Shown here: positions 1 through 8,579 of the stretch, in pieces | How positions within the stretch are numbered: the first letter of the stretch is position 1 | How the letters are laid out: each line of letters opens with the position of its first letter | DNA from: Solibacillus ferritrahens | GTDB taxonomy: Bacteria; Bacillota; Bacilli; Bacillales_A; Planococcaceae | Assembly: GCF_037027585.1 (NCBI RefSeq) | Contig: NZ_JAXCLE010000004.1 | Span: 155,501 to 219,500, forward strand | Length of the DNA: 64,000 nt | Reading direction: 5' to 3' | Notes under the pieces: generated by a model | Seen by the model: the letters and a program-made list of their open reading frames with translations, nothing else | Database searches by the model: none | What the model was told of the DNA's origin: nothing | Position numbers and translations under genes: made by a program

Positions 1-410
1 CTTGGGGTCCTTTAATGGGTATTATGCGCGAACGTGAAGAGTTAGTTGCAAACGGTATCGACGCGGCTGAAAAAGCCAAAAAAGAAACACAAGCACTATT
101 AGAAGAACAAAAGAGCCTTCTTAAAGAAGCTCGTACGGAAGCACAATCGATTATTGAAGGTGCTAAAAAGCAAGGCGAAGCAACACGCGAAGAAATCGTT
201 GTCGCTGCTCGTGCTGAAGCGAACCGTTTAAAAGAATCTGCTGTTCGTGATATCGAAGCAGAGAAAGAAAAAGCAATCGCTGCTGTACGTGAAGAAGTCG
301 TTTCATTATCAGTACTTGCTGCGTCTAAAGTTCTTGGGAAAGAAATTTCTGAAGCAGACAATAGCGCATTAATTAAAGAAACGATTGCGAAGGCAGGCGA
401 AGCGAAATGA
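1..410 (+). CDS. atpF: ATP synthase Fo subunit b (5' truncated)
   Basis: Peripheral-stalk subunit of the F1Fo ATP synthase, linking the membrane Fo ring to F1. The reading frame is already open at base 3 (W-G-P-L before the first Met at 15), and subunit b proteins normally carry an N-terminal membrane helix ahead of this point, so the real start and the transmembrane segment lie outside the window. What remains is the long, charged, Ala/Glu/Lys-rich helical stalk (repeated AEAxxLKE-type stretches) expected for dimerising b subunits. The last codon overlaps the atpH start in ATGA, indicating translational coupling. The following five genes confirm the identity. Confidence 0.95.
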   Translation, partial: WGPLMGIMREREELVANGIDAAEKAKKETQALLEEQKSLLKEARTEAQSIIEGAKKQGEATREEIVVAARAEANRLKESAVRDIEAEKEKAIAAVREEVVSLSVLAASKVLGKEISEADNSALIKETIAKAGEAK

Positions 411-943
411 GTCAATCGACTGTAGCAAATCGCTATGCTCAAGCAATTTTTGAATTAGCAATTAAGCAAAACGTTCTTACTGAAGTAAGTGCAGATTTTC
501 AGGAGCTTACAAAAGTATTATCTTCAAACGAAGAGTTTATGGCTTTATTAACTGCTCCAAAAATCTCTACTAATCGTAAGAAAGAGCTTATTGCACAAGT
601 TTTAACTGGTGCACAGCCAATCGTAATTAATATGATTCAATTCTTAATCGAAAAGAAACGTTTAAACGAATTATCGGCTGTAGCAGAACAGTACCAAGCA
701 TTGGCAGCTGCTGCTCAAGGCTCTGCAGATGCAAAAGTTTACTCTACGCGTGAGTTAACGGCTGGGGAGCGCGCAGAAATTTCTGCTGCTTTCAGTAAGT
801 TAGTCGGCAAAGAGCAACTAAACATTACAAACATTATCGATGCGTCATTAATTGGTGGCGTACGCGTTCAAATCGGCAACTATATTTTCGACAGCACTGT
901 AGCATCTAAGCTAGAGGACTTAAAACGAGTATTAGTTGGCTAA
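407..943 (+). CDS. atpH: ATP synthase F1 subunit delta
   Basis: Subunit delta (OSCP equivalent) joins the b-subunit stalk to the top of the alpha3beta3 head. The 178-residue length is normal for the family. The N-terminal helical domain begins with the typical 'VANRYAQAIFELA' start, and the C-terminal part has the family signature 'LIGGVRVQIGNYIFDSTV' around residues 148-165. Its ATG overlaps the atpF stop by four bases and it is followed 29 bases later by atpA, so it is an internal cistron of the atp operon. Confidence 0.97.
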   Translation: MSQSTVANRYAQAIFELAIKQNVLTEVSADFQELTKVLSSNEEFMALLTAPKISTNRKKELIAQVLTGAQPIVINMIQFLIEKKRLNELSAVAEQYQALAAAAQGSADAKVYSTRELTAGERAEISAAFSKLVGKEQLNITNIIDASLIGGVRVQIGNYIFDSTVASKLEDLKRVLVG

Positions 944-972
944 ATCTTAAGAAATGTGAGAGGTGAACATAC

Positions 973-2481
973 ATGGGCATCAAAGCTGAAGAAATCAGCA
1001 GTCTGATTAAACAGCAGATTGAAGGTTATCAATCGGAATTAAAAGTAAGCGAAGTAGGTACAGTTATCACTGTTGGTGACGGTATCGCTCGTGCTCATGG
1101 CCTCGACAACGCCATGGCTGGAGAGCTTTTAGAGTTCTCAAACGGTGTTATGGGTATGGCACAAAACCTAGAAGAAGGTAACGTTGGTATCGTAATTTTA
1201 GGAGACTACCTAGGCATCAAAGAAGGCGATGAGGTTCGTCGTACAGGTCGTATTATGGAAGTACCAGTTGGTGAAGCGCTAATTGGTCGTGTTGTAAACC
1301 CACTTGGTATGCCAGTGGATGGATTAGGTCCAATCAACACAACAAAATCTCGTCCAATCGAAAGTCCTGCTTTCGGTGTAATGGCACGTAAATCAGTACA
1401 TGAGCCATTACAAACAGGTATTAAAGCGATTGACGCTTTAGTTCCAATCGGCCGTGGTCAACGTGAGTTAATCATCGGTGACCGTCAAGTTGGTAAAACA
1501 TCTGTAGCAATCGATACAATTTTAAACCAACAAGGTGAAGATATGATTTGTATCTACGTAGCAATCGGTCAAAAAGAATCAACTGTACGTAACGTAGTTG
1601 AAACTTTCCGTAAGCACGGTGCATTAGATTACACAATTGTTGTAACAGCTTCTGCATCACAACCAGCTCCATTATTATACCTTGCTCCATTTGCAGGTAT
1701 TTCTATGGCAGAAGAATTCATGTTAGATGGTAAACACGTATTAATCGTGTATGATGACTTAACTAAACAAGCATCAGCATACCGTGAACTTTCACTTCTT
1801 CTACGCCGTCCTCCAGGTCGTGAAGCTTACCCTGGTGACGTATTCTACTTACACAGCCGTCTACTTGAGCGTGCTGCGAAGTTAAACGAAACTTACAAAA
1901 ATGGTTCGATTACAGCGCTTCCATTCGTAGAAACGCAAGCGGGCGATATCTCTGCATATATCCCAACAAACGTAATCTCAATTACAGATGGTCAAATCTT
2001 CTTACAATCTGACTTATTCAACTCAGGTGTACGTCCTGCGATCAACGCTGGTTTATCAGTATCACGTGTAGGTGGTTCTGCACAAATCAAAGCGATGAAA
2101 AAAGTAGCAGGTACATTACGTCTTGACTTAGCAGCGTTCCGTGAGTTAGAGTCATTCGCTCAGTTCGGATCTAACTTAGACCCGATTACGCTTGGTAAAT
2201 TAGAGCGTGGTAAACGTACAGTTGAAGTGTTAAAACAAGACTTAAACAAACCACTTAAAGTTGAAAAACAAGTTGCGATCCTTTATGCATTAACTAAAGG
2301 TCACTTAGATGATATTCCAGTACAAGACATCGTGCGTTTTGAAAACGAATTCTTAAGCTGGTTAGATACAAACCACACAAACGTTTTAGATCATGTTCGT
2401 ACAACTAAAGAACTTGCTCCAGACGCAGAGTATGTTGAAGCAATTAACGCATTCAAAAAGACTTTCTCTAAATCTGAGTAA
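973..2481 (+). CDS. atpA: ATP synthase F1 subunit alpha
   Basis: Non-catalytic nucleotide-binding subunit of the F1 head. At 502 residues it is full length. The P-loop GDRQVGKT is at residues 169-176, preceded by the conserved 'GIKAIDALVPIGRGQRELIIG' region (about 149-169), and the C-terminal helical domain is complete. An AGAGGTG ribosome-binding site sits just upstream of the ATG. Codon use is highly biased to A/T-ending abundant codons, as expected for a highly expressed gene. A 103-base gap containing hairpins separates it from atpG. Confidence 0.98.
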   Translation: MGIKAEEISSLIKQQIEGYQSELKVSEVGTVITVGDGIARAHGLDNAMAGELLEFSNGVMGMAQNLEEGNVGIVILGDYLGIKEGDEVRRTGRIMEVPVGEALIGRVVNPLGMPVDGLGPINTTKSRPIESPAFGVMARKSVHEPLQTGIKAIDALVPIGRGQRELIIGDRQVGKTSVAIDTILNQQGEDMICIYVAIGQKESTVRNVVETFRKHGALDYTIVVTASASQPAPLLYLAPFAGISMAEEFMLDGKHVLIVYDDLTKQASAYRELSLLLRRPPGREAYPGDVFYLHSRLLERAAKLNETYKNGSITALPFVETQAGDISAYIPTNVISITDGQIFLQSDLFNSGVRPAINAGLSVSRVGGSAQIKAMKKVAGTLRLDLAAFRELESFAQFGSNLDPITLGKLERGKRTVEVLKQDLNKPLKVEKQVAILYALTKGHLDDIPVQDIVRFENEFLSWLDTNHTNVLDHVRTTKELAPDAEYVEAINAFKKTFSKSE

Positions 2482-2496
2482 GTAAGAATTGAACGG

Positions 2497-2552
2497 TTTT
2501 TCACGCGTATTTATACAGCGTGAAAAACTGGACAACTCTTTTTTAATAAGAG
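2497..2552 (+). other. hairpins in the atpA-atpG intercistronic region
   Basis: The 103-base gap holds two stem-loops: a 10-bp perfect stem (2497-2506 with 2518-2527, TTTTTCACGC/GCGTGAAAAA) and a 5-bp stem (2536-2540 with 2548-2552) with a T-run in its loop. A short TTGAT/ATCAA pair follows just before the atpG ribosome-binding site. The first stem has no U-run after it, so it is not a clear terminator. Inference: a processing or mRNA-stability element that could tune the 3:1 stoichiometry of alpha to gamma. Confidence 0.55.
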
Positions 2553-2584
2553 CTTGATAAAAATCAAAAGGTGGTGAAATACCA

Positions 2585-3442
2585 GTGGTAAACTTACGCG
2601 AAATTAAAGGTCGTATTAACTCTACAAAGTCTACGAAACAAATTACTAAAGCGATGCAGATGGTTTCTTCTTCAAAGTTACGTCGTGCAGAGCAAAATGC
2701 TAAGGCTTACGTTCCATACATGGAAAAAATTCAAGAGGTAGTTGGCGCAATCGCAGCAGGTACTAAAGACAGTGGACATCCAATGTTAATGTCTCGTCCT
2801 GTTAAGAAAACAGCTTACTTAGTTATCGGTTCTGATAGCGGGTTAGCAGGTGCTTACAACTCAAGCATTTTACGTGAGGTTCAAAACACTATTATTAAAC
2901 GTCACAAGTCTAAAGATGAGTACGTAATCTTAGCAGTAGGTCGTGTTGTTCGTGATTACTTTGTAAAGCGTGGACACAATGTTATTGCAGATGTTATTGG
3001 TCTTCCAGATCAACCATCATTTGCTGATATTAAAGAAATCGCTCGTAATGCTGTTGGTATGTTCATTGACGGTACGTATGATGAACTTTATATGTACTAC
3101 AACCACTTCGTATCTGCTATTCAAAACGAAGTGACTGTGAAAAAAGTTCTTCCTTTAACTGATATTGCACCTTCATCAAACGATGCTTCTTATGAATTTG
3201 AGCCATCAGGTGAAGCCATTTTAGAAGTATTACTTCCACAATATGCGGAAAGCTTAATTTATGGCGCTATATTAGACGGAAAAGCGAGTGAACATTCAGC
3301 ACGTATGACAGCCATGAAAAACGCTACAGACAATGCAAATGATCTTATTGCAGACCTTTCTCTACAATATAACCGTGCACGTCAAGCGGCGATTACACAA
3401 GAAATTACAGAAATCGTTGGTGGAGCAGCTGCCTTAGAATAG
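2585..3442 (+). CDS. atpG: ATP synthase F1 subunit gamma
   Basis: Central rotor shaft of the ATP synthase. It is 285 residues long, with a GTG start preceded by AAAGGTGGTG. The N terminus 'REIKGRINSTKSTKQITKAM' and the C-terminal helix with 'RQAAITQEITEIVGGAAALE' are the two diagnostic coiled-coil segments that insert into the alpha3beta3 cavity. It lies between atpA and atpD in the standard bacterial order. Confidence 0.97.
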   Translation: MVNLREIKGRINSTKSTKQITKAMQMVSSSKLRRAEQNAKAYVPYMEKIQEVVGAIAAGTKDSGHPMLMSRPVKKTAYLVIGSDSGLAGAYNSSILREVQNTIIKRHKSKDEYVILAVGRVVRDYFVKRGHNVIADVIGLPDQPSFADIKEIARNAVGMFIDGTYDELYMYYNHFVSAIQNEVTVKKVLPLTDIAPSSNDASYEFEPSGEAILEVLLPQYAESLIYGAILDGKASEHSARMTAMKNATDNANDLIADLSLQYNRARQAAITQEITEIVGGAAALE

Positions 3443-3490
3443 GCGCATTCACCAACGTCGTATAAGAATACGATAGGAGGGTACAAAGTA

Positions 3491-4906
3491 ATGAACAAAG
3501 GACACGTTCTTCAAGTAATGGGTCCAGTAGTAGACGTAAAGTTTGCTAATGGTCAATTACCAGATATTTATAACGCATTAACAGTTACAATTGAACGTCC
3601 TAACGAAGCACCGACTACTCTTGCATTAGAAGTAGCGCTTCACTTAGGTGACGATTCTGTTCGTACAATTGCCATGTCATCTACTGATGGTTTACAACGT
3701 GGAGCAGAAGTAACAAACTCAGGAGCACCAATCTCAGTACCAGTTGGTGATGCTACATTAGGTCGCGTATTTAACGTACTTGGTGAAGTTATCGATTTAG
3801 GTGAAGAGATTCCTGCTGACGTTCGTCGTGATTCAATTCACCGCGAAGCTCCAACATTCGATGAATTATCAACTACTGTAGAGATCCTTGAAACAGGTAT
3901 CAAAGTAGTAGACTTATTAGCACCATATATTAAAGGTGGTAAGATCGGTCTATTCGGTGGTGCCGGTGTAGGTAAAACAGTATTAATCCAAGAATTAATC
4001 AACAACATCGCACAAGAGCACGCAGGTATTTCTGTATTCGCAGGTGTAGGTGAGCGTACTCGTGAGGGTAACGACTTATTCTTCGAAATGACAGATTCAG
4101 GCGTAATCAAACAAACAGCGATGGTATTCGGTCAAATGAATGAGCCACCTGGAGCACGTATGCGCGTAGCTTTAACTGGTTTAACAATGGCTGAATTCTT
4201 CCGTGATGAGCAAGGTGCAGACGTACTTTTATTCATCGACAACATTTTCCGTTTCACACAAGCAGGTTCTGAAGTTTCTGCCCTATTAGGTCGTATGCCT
4301 TCAGCAGTAGGTTACCAACCAACACTTGCTACAGAAATGGGTAAATTACAAGAGCGTATCACATCTACTACAAAAGGTTCTGTAACTTCTATCCAAGCGA
4401 TTTACGTACCAGCCGATGACTATACTGACCCGGCTCCGGCTACAACATTCGCCCACTTAGATGCAACAACTAACCTTGAGCGTAAATTATCTGAGATGGG
4501 TATCTATCCAGCGGTAGACCCACTAGCTTCGACTTCTCGTGCATTATCACCAGAAATCGTTGGACCAGAACACTATGCAATCGCAACTGGTGTTCAACGT
4601 ACAATCCAACGTTACCGTGAGCTACAAGATATCATTGCTATCTTAGGTATGGATGAGTTATCTGATGAAGATAAACAAACTGTAGAACGTGCTCGTCGTA
4701 TCCAGTTCTTCTTATCTCAAAACTTCCACGTAGCGGAGCAATTCACTGGTCAAAAAGGTTCTTACGTACCGGTTAAAGAAACTGTTCGTTCATTCAAGGA
4801 AATCCTTGAGGGCAAATGGGATCACTTACCAGAAGATGCTTTCCGTTTAGTTGGTTCTATTGATGAAGTAGTAGCGAAAGCTAAAGAAATGGGCGTACAA
4901 GTTTAA
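3491..4906 (+). CDS. atpD: ATP synthase F1 subunit beta
   Basis: Catalytic subunit of F1. It is 471 residues, full length. The P-loop GGAGVGKT is at residues 156-163, followed by the catalytic 'GERTREGNDLF' and 'LLFIDNIFRFTQAG' Walker B region, and the DELSDED motif that contacts gamma lies near residue 390. A strong AGGAGGG ribosome-binding site precedes the ATG. A small TCGTAT/ATACGA hairpin (3458-3473) lies in the gap from atpG. Codon bias is high. Confidence 0.98.
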   Translation: MNKGHVLQVMGPVVDVKFANGQLPDIYNALTVTIERPNEAPTTLALEVALHLGDDSVRTIAMSSTDGLQRGAEVTNSGAPISVPVGDATLGRVFNVLGEVIDLGEEIPADVRRDSIHREAPTFDELSTTVEILETGIKVVDLLAPYIKGGKIGLFGGAGVGKTVLIQELINNIAQEHAGISVFAGVGERTREGNDLFFEMTDSGVIKQTAMVFGQMNEPPGARMRVALTGLTMAEFFRDEQGADVLLFIDNIFRFTQAGSEVSALLGRMPSAVGYQPTLATEMGKLQERITSTTKGSVTSIQAIYVPADDYTDPAPATTFAHLDATTNLERKLSEMGIYPAVDPLASTSRALSPEIVGPEHYAIATGVQRTIQRYRELQDIIAILGMDELSDEDKQTVERARRIQFFLSQNFHVAEQFTGQKGSYVPVKETVRSFKEILEGKWDHLPEDAFRLVGSIDEVVAKAKEMGVQV

Positions 4907-4929
4907 TTAGCTGACGAGGAGGAAAAAAT

Positions 4930-5337
4930 ATGAAGACAGTTACAGTCAATATTGTCACTCCCGACGGCTCAGTATACGATTCAGAGGTTACGATGGTAAT
5001 CGCTAAAACGACTTCAGGTGAAATCGGTGTCTTAGCTGGCCATATCCCTATGGTTGCTCCACTTGCGATTGGTGCAGTGAAGCTTAAAAAAGCAGATGGC
5101 ACGACAGAAGTTGCAGCGGTTAGCGGTGGTTTCATTGAAGTTCGTCCTGAGAAAATTTCGATTTTGGCTCCTTCTGCTGAAGTTGCTGCTTCTATCGATA
5201 TTGCACGTGCTAAAGAAGCTTTAGCGCGTGCTGAAGGTCGCCTTCAAAAGAAACAAGATGACATCGATTTCAAACGTGCGGAACTATCTTTAAATCGCGC
5301 GATGAATCGTATCAACGTTCATGAGGGTAACATCTAA
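4930..5337 (+). CDS. atpC: ATP synthase F1 subunit epsilon
   Basis: Epsilon subunit, 135 residues: an N-terminal beta-sandwich (about 1-85, including 'GEIGVLAGHIPMVAPLAIG') followed by a C-terminal two-helix hairpin (about 90-135, Ala/Arg/Lys-rich) that regulates ATP hydrolysis. GAGGAGG lies eight bases before the ATG. It is the last gene of the atp operon, followed immediately by a strong intrinsic terminator. Confidence 0.97.
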   Translation: MKTVTVNIVTPDGSVYDSEVTMVIAKTTSGEIGVLAGHIPMVAPLAIGAVKLKKADGTTEVAAVSGGFIEVRPEKISILAPSAEVAASIDIARAKEALARAEGRLQKKQDDIDFKRAELSLNRAMNRINVHEGNI

Positions 5338-5349
5338 ATTTGATGACGT

Positions 5350-5380
5350 GCGGGCAGAGGTCTCTCTGCCCGCTTTTTTT
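5350..5380 (+). terminator. intrinsic terminator of the atp operon
   Basis: A 10-bp perfect G+C-rich stem (GCGGGCAGAG/CTCTGCCCGC), a 4-base loop and a run of seven T directly after the stem, 12 bases downstream of the atpC stop. Confidence 0.95.
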
Positions 5381-5479
5381 GGATGTAACATATTTTCAAG
5401 TAACAAAAATCTGAAAGCACGATTCGCCATAATACTACGTGCGAAATCTATTCTCGTTTTTTAAAAGGAGTGGAGAAAA

Positions 5480-5722
5480 ATGGATTTATTTGTTGAAGCT
5501 GGTCAACAGGCAATCATTAATGTTTTAGCATATATTATATTTATAGGAATGGCTCTTTATGCATTACAAGGCTTACGTATTGAACAATTGTTTAAAAAAG
5601 GGAAAACGTTTCAAATCCAGCTCTTTTATATATTTATGAGTATTGCAATCGGCTCGGCTGTAGCAGACTTCTTTTTAAATTTTCTAAGTTGGTCTAAAAC
5701 AATCCCTTATATTTTCGGTTAA
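5480..5722 (+). CDS. ywzB: DUF1146 family small membrane protein (YwzB-like)
   Basis: An 80-residue protein with two predicted membrane helices (about residues 10-30 and 45-68) separated by a basic loop 'LRIEQLFKKGKTFQIQLF'. Its length, topology and position between atpC and murA match the DUF1146/YwzB family of Firmicutes, whose function is unknown. An AAAAGGAGTGG ribosome-binding site precedes the ATG. It lies after the atp terminator, so it should have its own promoter; a CATAAT-like -10 is present near 5430 but I could not assign a convincing -35. Confidence 0.85.
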   Translation: MDLFVEAGQQAIINVLAYIIFIGMALYALQGLRIEQLFKKGKTFQIQLFYIFMSIAIGSAVADFFLNFLSWSKTIPYIFG

Positions 5723-5736
5723 AAAGGGAGATGAGC

Positions 5737-5792
5737 ATTTTATTTCTTGCAGGGAGCAATAACCGTTTGTTTTTCACTCCAAGAAATAAAAT
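5737..5792. repeat. long inverted repeat between ywzB and murA
   Basis: ATTTTATTTCTTG (5737-5749) pairs with CAAGAAATAAAAT (5780-5792), with an inner GGGAG/CTCC helix, giving a long hairpin just after ywzB. It lacks a clean U-run downstream on the + strand, so a terminator role is possible but not proven. The rest of the 5723-6088 gap is very A+T-rich, with no ORF and several candidate -10 boxes but no convincing promoter pair. Confidence 0.6.
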
Positions 5793-6088
5793 TTCCTAGG
5801 AAATATTGACGTTTGTATAGCTACTTGTTTTGGGTAGTTAATAGAAGATGCTACTTAAGTTGTGAAAATTTGTCTATTCACATTAAATAGTTGCGCTGCG
5901 TATTATAATTTAATAGCCTTTTCAGAAAAATTAGCTTAAAATAGTATTTTGGGTGCTTGAAATAAAGTGCCAATAAATGTAGTATGATTTTTGTGTGTAA
6001 AATTGAAGTCAAATGAAGTTTAAAATAATTATTATTAAATTGAACTTATCCATTTATTATATGAGAATTGAATTCGGAGGGACGAATT

Positions 6089-7390
6089 GTGGAGAGAATT
6101 ATTGTTACTGGGGGTCAGACTCTAAAAGGAACAGTACGCGTTGAGGGTGCAAAAAATGCTGTATTGCCAATTTTAGCTGCTTCTCTATTAGCTTCTAAAA
6201 ATAAAAATATGATTAAAGACGTACCGAACCTAGCTGATGTAGGAACGATTGGTGAAGTCTTAAAAAGTTTAAATGCTATTGTAGAGTTTAATGTTGAGAA
6301 AAATGAAATGATTATAGATGCATCTATGAAGCTATCAAGTGAAGCACAATTTGAGTTTGTTAGTAAAATGCGTGCATCGATTTTAGTGATGGGGTCGCTA
6401 TTGGCGCGTAATGGCTATGCACGTGTTGCATTACCAGGTGGATGTGCTATCGGATCTCGTCCTATTGAACTTCATTTAAAAGGCTTTGAGGCAATGGGCG
6501 CAGAAATCTCCTTTGGACATGGTTATGTGGAAGCAAAGGTAAAAGATGAATTAAAAGGCGCAGAAATCTATTTAGATTTCCCAAGTGTAGGCGCTACAGA
6601 AAATATTATGACTGCAGCAGCACTTGCAAAAGGTACTACGGTTATAGAAAATGCTGCAAAAGAACCTGAGATAGTAGATTTAGCAAACTTTATTAACGCG
6701 ATGGGTGGTCGTGTTATCGGTGCTGGAACAGATACAATCCGCATCGAGGGTGTGAAAGAACTTAAAGGTTGCGAGCATTATATTATTCCAGATCGTATTG
6801 AAGCAGGTACATTTATGGTAGCAGCAGCAATTACACGCGGCGATGTATTTATTGAAAATGCAGTACCTGAGCATATGACGGCATTAATCGCAAAAATGCG
6901 TGAAATGGGCGTTGAAGTTGTTGAGGAAGATGAAGGCGTACGTGTACGTTCAAATGACCCCTTAAAAGCAGTGGATATTAAAACTATGCCACATCCAGGA
7001 TTCCCTACCGATATGCAATCGCAAATGATGGCCTTAATGTTAACAGCGAACGGAACAAGCATCATTACAGAAACAGTTTTTGAAAACCGTTTCATGCATG
7101 TTGAAGAATTCCGTCGAATGAATGCAGACGCAAAGATCGAAGGGCGCTCTGTTTTTATTGAAGGTGGGAAAAATCTGCAAGGAGCTGAAGTTTCAGCTAC
7201 AGATTTACGCGCAGCAGCAGCACTTATTTTAACTGGCTTAGTATCGGAAGGTGTAACACGTGTTACAAAATTACACCATTTAGACCGAGGTTATGTAGAT
7301 TTCCACAAAAAATTGGCTTCTCTAGGTGCTCAAATCGAGCGCATTGATACAGAAGAAGAAATCTTACAGGAAACAAGTGTACCAGTTTAA
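6089..7390 (+). CDS. murA: UDP-N-acetylglucosamine 1-carboxyvinyltransferase
   Basis: First committed step of peptidoglycan synthesis: transfers enolpyruvate from PEP to UDP-GlcNAc in the cytoplasm. 433 residues from the GTG at 6089, chosen because GGAGGG lies seven bases upstream and the protein then begins MERIIVTGGQ as in the family; an in-frame TTG at 6068 has no ribosome-binding site. The catalytic cysteine is in 'LPGGCAIGSRPIELHLKG' (Cys119), the residue targeted by fosfomycin. The alpha/beta repeats typical of EPSP-synthase folds are visible throughout. Its place between ywzB and spoIID matches murAA of Bacillus. Confidence 0.96.
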   Translation: MERIIVTGGQTLKGTVRVEGAKNAVLPILAASLLASKNKNMIKDVPNLADVGTIGEVLKSLNAIVEFNVEKNEMIIDASMKLSSEAQFEFVSKMRASILVMGSLLARNGYARVALPGGCAIGSRPIELHLKGFEAMGAEISFGHGYVEAKVKDELKGAEIYLDFPSVGATENIMTAAALAKGTTVIENAAKEPEIVDLANFINAMGGRVIGAGTDTIRIEGVKELKGCEHYIIPDRIEAGTFMVAAAITRGDVFIENAVPEHMTALIAKMREMGVEVVEEDEGVRVRSNDPLKAVDIKTMPHPGFPTDMQSQMMALMLTANGTSIITETVFENRFMHVEEFRRMNADAKIEGRSVFIEGGKNLQGAEVSATDLRAAAALILTGLVSEGVTRVTKLHHLDRGYVDFHKKLASLGAQIERIDTEEEILQETSVPV

Positions 7391-7405
7391 ATTATAAATA
7401 GTTTG

Positions 7406-7443
7406 GCATTTCGAGGGCTTATAAAGTTTTCGAAATGCTTTTT
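7406..7443 (+). terminator. intrinsic terminator of murA
   Basis: A 9-bp stem GCATTTCGA/TCGAAATGC (7406-7414 and 7430-7438) followed by TTTTT, 15 bases after the murA stop. Confidence 0.85.
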
Positions 7444-7588
7444 AATTTTCAGGAGATTTTTAAAATGATAGAGAATTTTTATAGAAATAAATAAAACTAC
7501 CTAGTCAGTAGAGTATATGTCTCGAAAAATAGATAATGACAATAAAAAGTAGAATGTAAATATCTCATTTTCTCTTAAATAATCCAAC

Positions 7589-7616
7589 TCATATTCCTCC
7601 AACCATCTCATATACT
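7589..7616 (+). promoter_or_regulatory. candidate sigma-E promoter of spoIID
   Basis: TCATATT (-35, 7589-7595), a 13-base spacer, then CATATACT (-10, 7609-7616) closely match the sigma-E consensus (about KMATATT-N13/14-CATACAHT). It ends six bases before the spoIID ATG, so the predicted transcript would start at or next to the start codon. spoIID is a classic sigma-E gene, which supports the call. Confidence 0.7.
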
Positions 7617-7621
7617 GTCTC

Positions 7622-8530
7622 ATGAAAAAAATTATAATTTATTCCATCATCTGTGTTTTGTTATTTTTAATACCCCTTACTTTTAAGACTAAAAATCCCA
7701 GCACTACTTCAACAAAACCATTGCCTCAAACAGAGTCTTGTCCAATACTCATTACTGCGAACAATGAAACAATTCCAGTTGAAGACTATCTGATCGGTGT
7801 CCTAGCAGGAGAGATGCCGGCAAGCTTCCATCTAGAAGCATTGAAGGCTCAGGCTATTGCTGCACGCACATACGTATTGAAACAAACAGACTATGGTGCA
7901 AAACCAATACTTACAACGACCGCACACCAAGTATACAATGATCAAAATTTACGTGAACAAAAATGGCAAACTACCTTCGCAGAAAATGAACAGAAGCTTA
8001 CAGAAGCGGTTCGACAAACAGCGAATCAAATCCTCACTTACAATGATGAACTAATTACTGCAATGTTTCATGCTTCGTCCTATCAACAAACAGAATCCGC
8101 TAAAAATTATAGTGGCAACTCCATACCTTATTTGACATCTACTACTTCACCTGAAAAACTTGATGCCGAGAAAACGCATTACACCTACGAGGAACTAAAT
8201 AAAAAACTTCAACAAAAATTTTCGAAGGCCCAATTTCAAAACGCTAAAATTCAGCGCAATGACTCTCAACGTATTGAGCAAATCAAAATCGGCAAAAAAA
8301 CATGGTCAGGACGAGAATTTCGAACACTTTTAAATTTGAAATCCAGTAATTTTACTTGGTCAGCAACAGCGAATGGTATTACACTAACGACCTATGGATA
8401 CGGGCACGGGGTAGGCATGAGCCAGTATGGAGCTAATGCGATGGCTCATAATGGAAGTGCAGCAAAACAAATACTCGCCCATTATTATCCAAACACTACA
8501 CTAGAAACTATAAAATATTGTAAAAAATGA
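7622..8530 (+). CDS. spoIID: stage II sporulation protein D (septal peptidoglycan lytic transglycosylase)
   Basis: Mother-cell membrane enzyme that cleaves glycan strands stripped of stem peptides by SpoIIP and drives engulfment of the forespore. 302 residues with one N-terminal membrane anchor (about 4-20). The catalytic glutamate is in 'LAGEMPASFHLEALKAQAIA' (Glu64), and the C-terminal 'GYGHGVGMSQYGANAMA' is diagnostic of the family. The ATG lacks any Shine-Dalgarno sequence and directly follows the sigma-E-like promoter, suggesting a leaderless or nearly leaderless mRNA. spoIIQ follows after 49 bases. Confidence 0.95.
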   Translation: MKKIIIYSIICVLLFLIPLTFKTKNPSTTSTKPLPQTESCPILITANNETIPVEDYLIGVLAGEMPASFHLEALKAQAIAARTYVLKQTDYGAKPILTTTAHQVYNDQNLREQKWQTTFAENEQKLTEAVRQTANQILTYNDELITAMFHASSYQQTESAKNYSGNSIPYLTSTTSPEKLDAEKTHYTYEELNKKLQQKFSKAQFQNAKIQRNDSQRIEQIKIGKKTWSGREFRTLLNLKSSNFTWSATANGITLTTYGYGHGVGMSQYGANAMAHNGSAAKQILAHYYPNTTLETIKYCKK

Positions 8531-8579
8531 TGTTTAACTTTTAAAACTCCTGTCTACACTTCCATTTGAGGTGATGAAT

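Noticed and set aside
5957..5988. Sigma-A promoter TTGAAA...TATGAT for murA
   Set aside because: The spacer is 20 bases, too long for a confident call.
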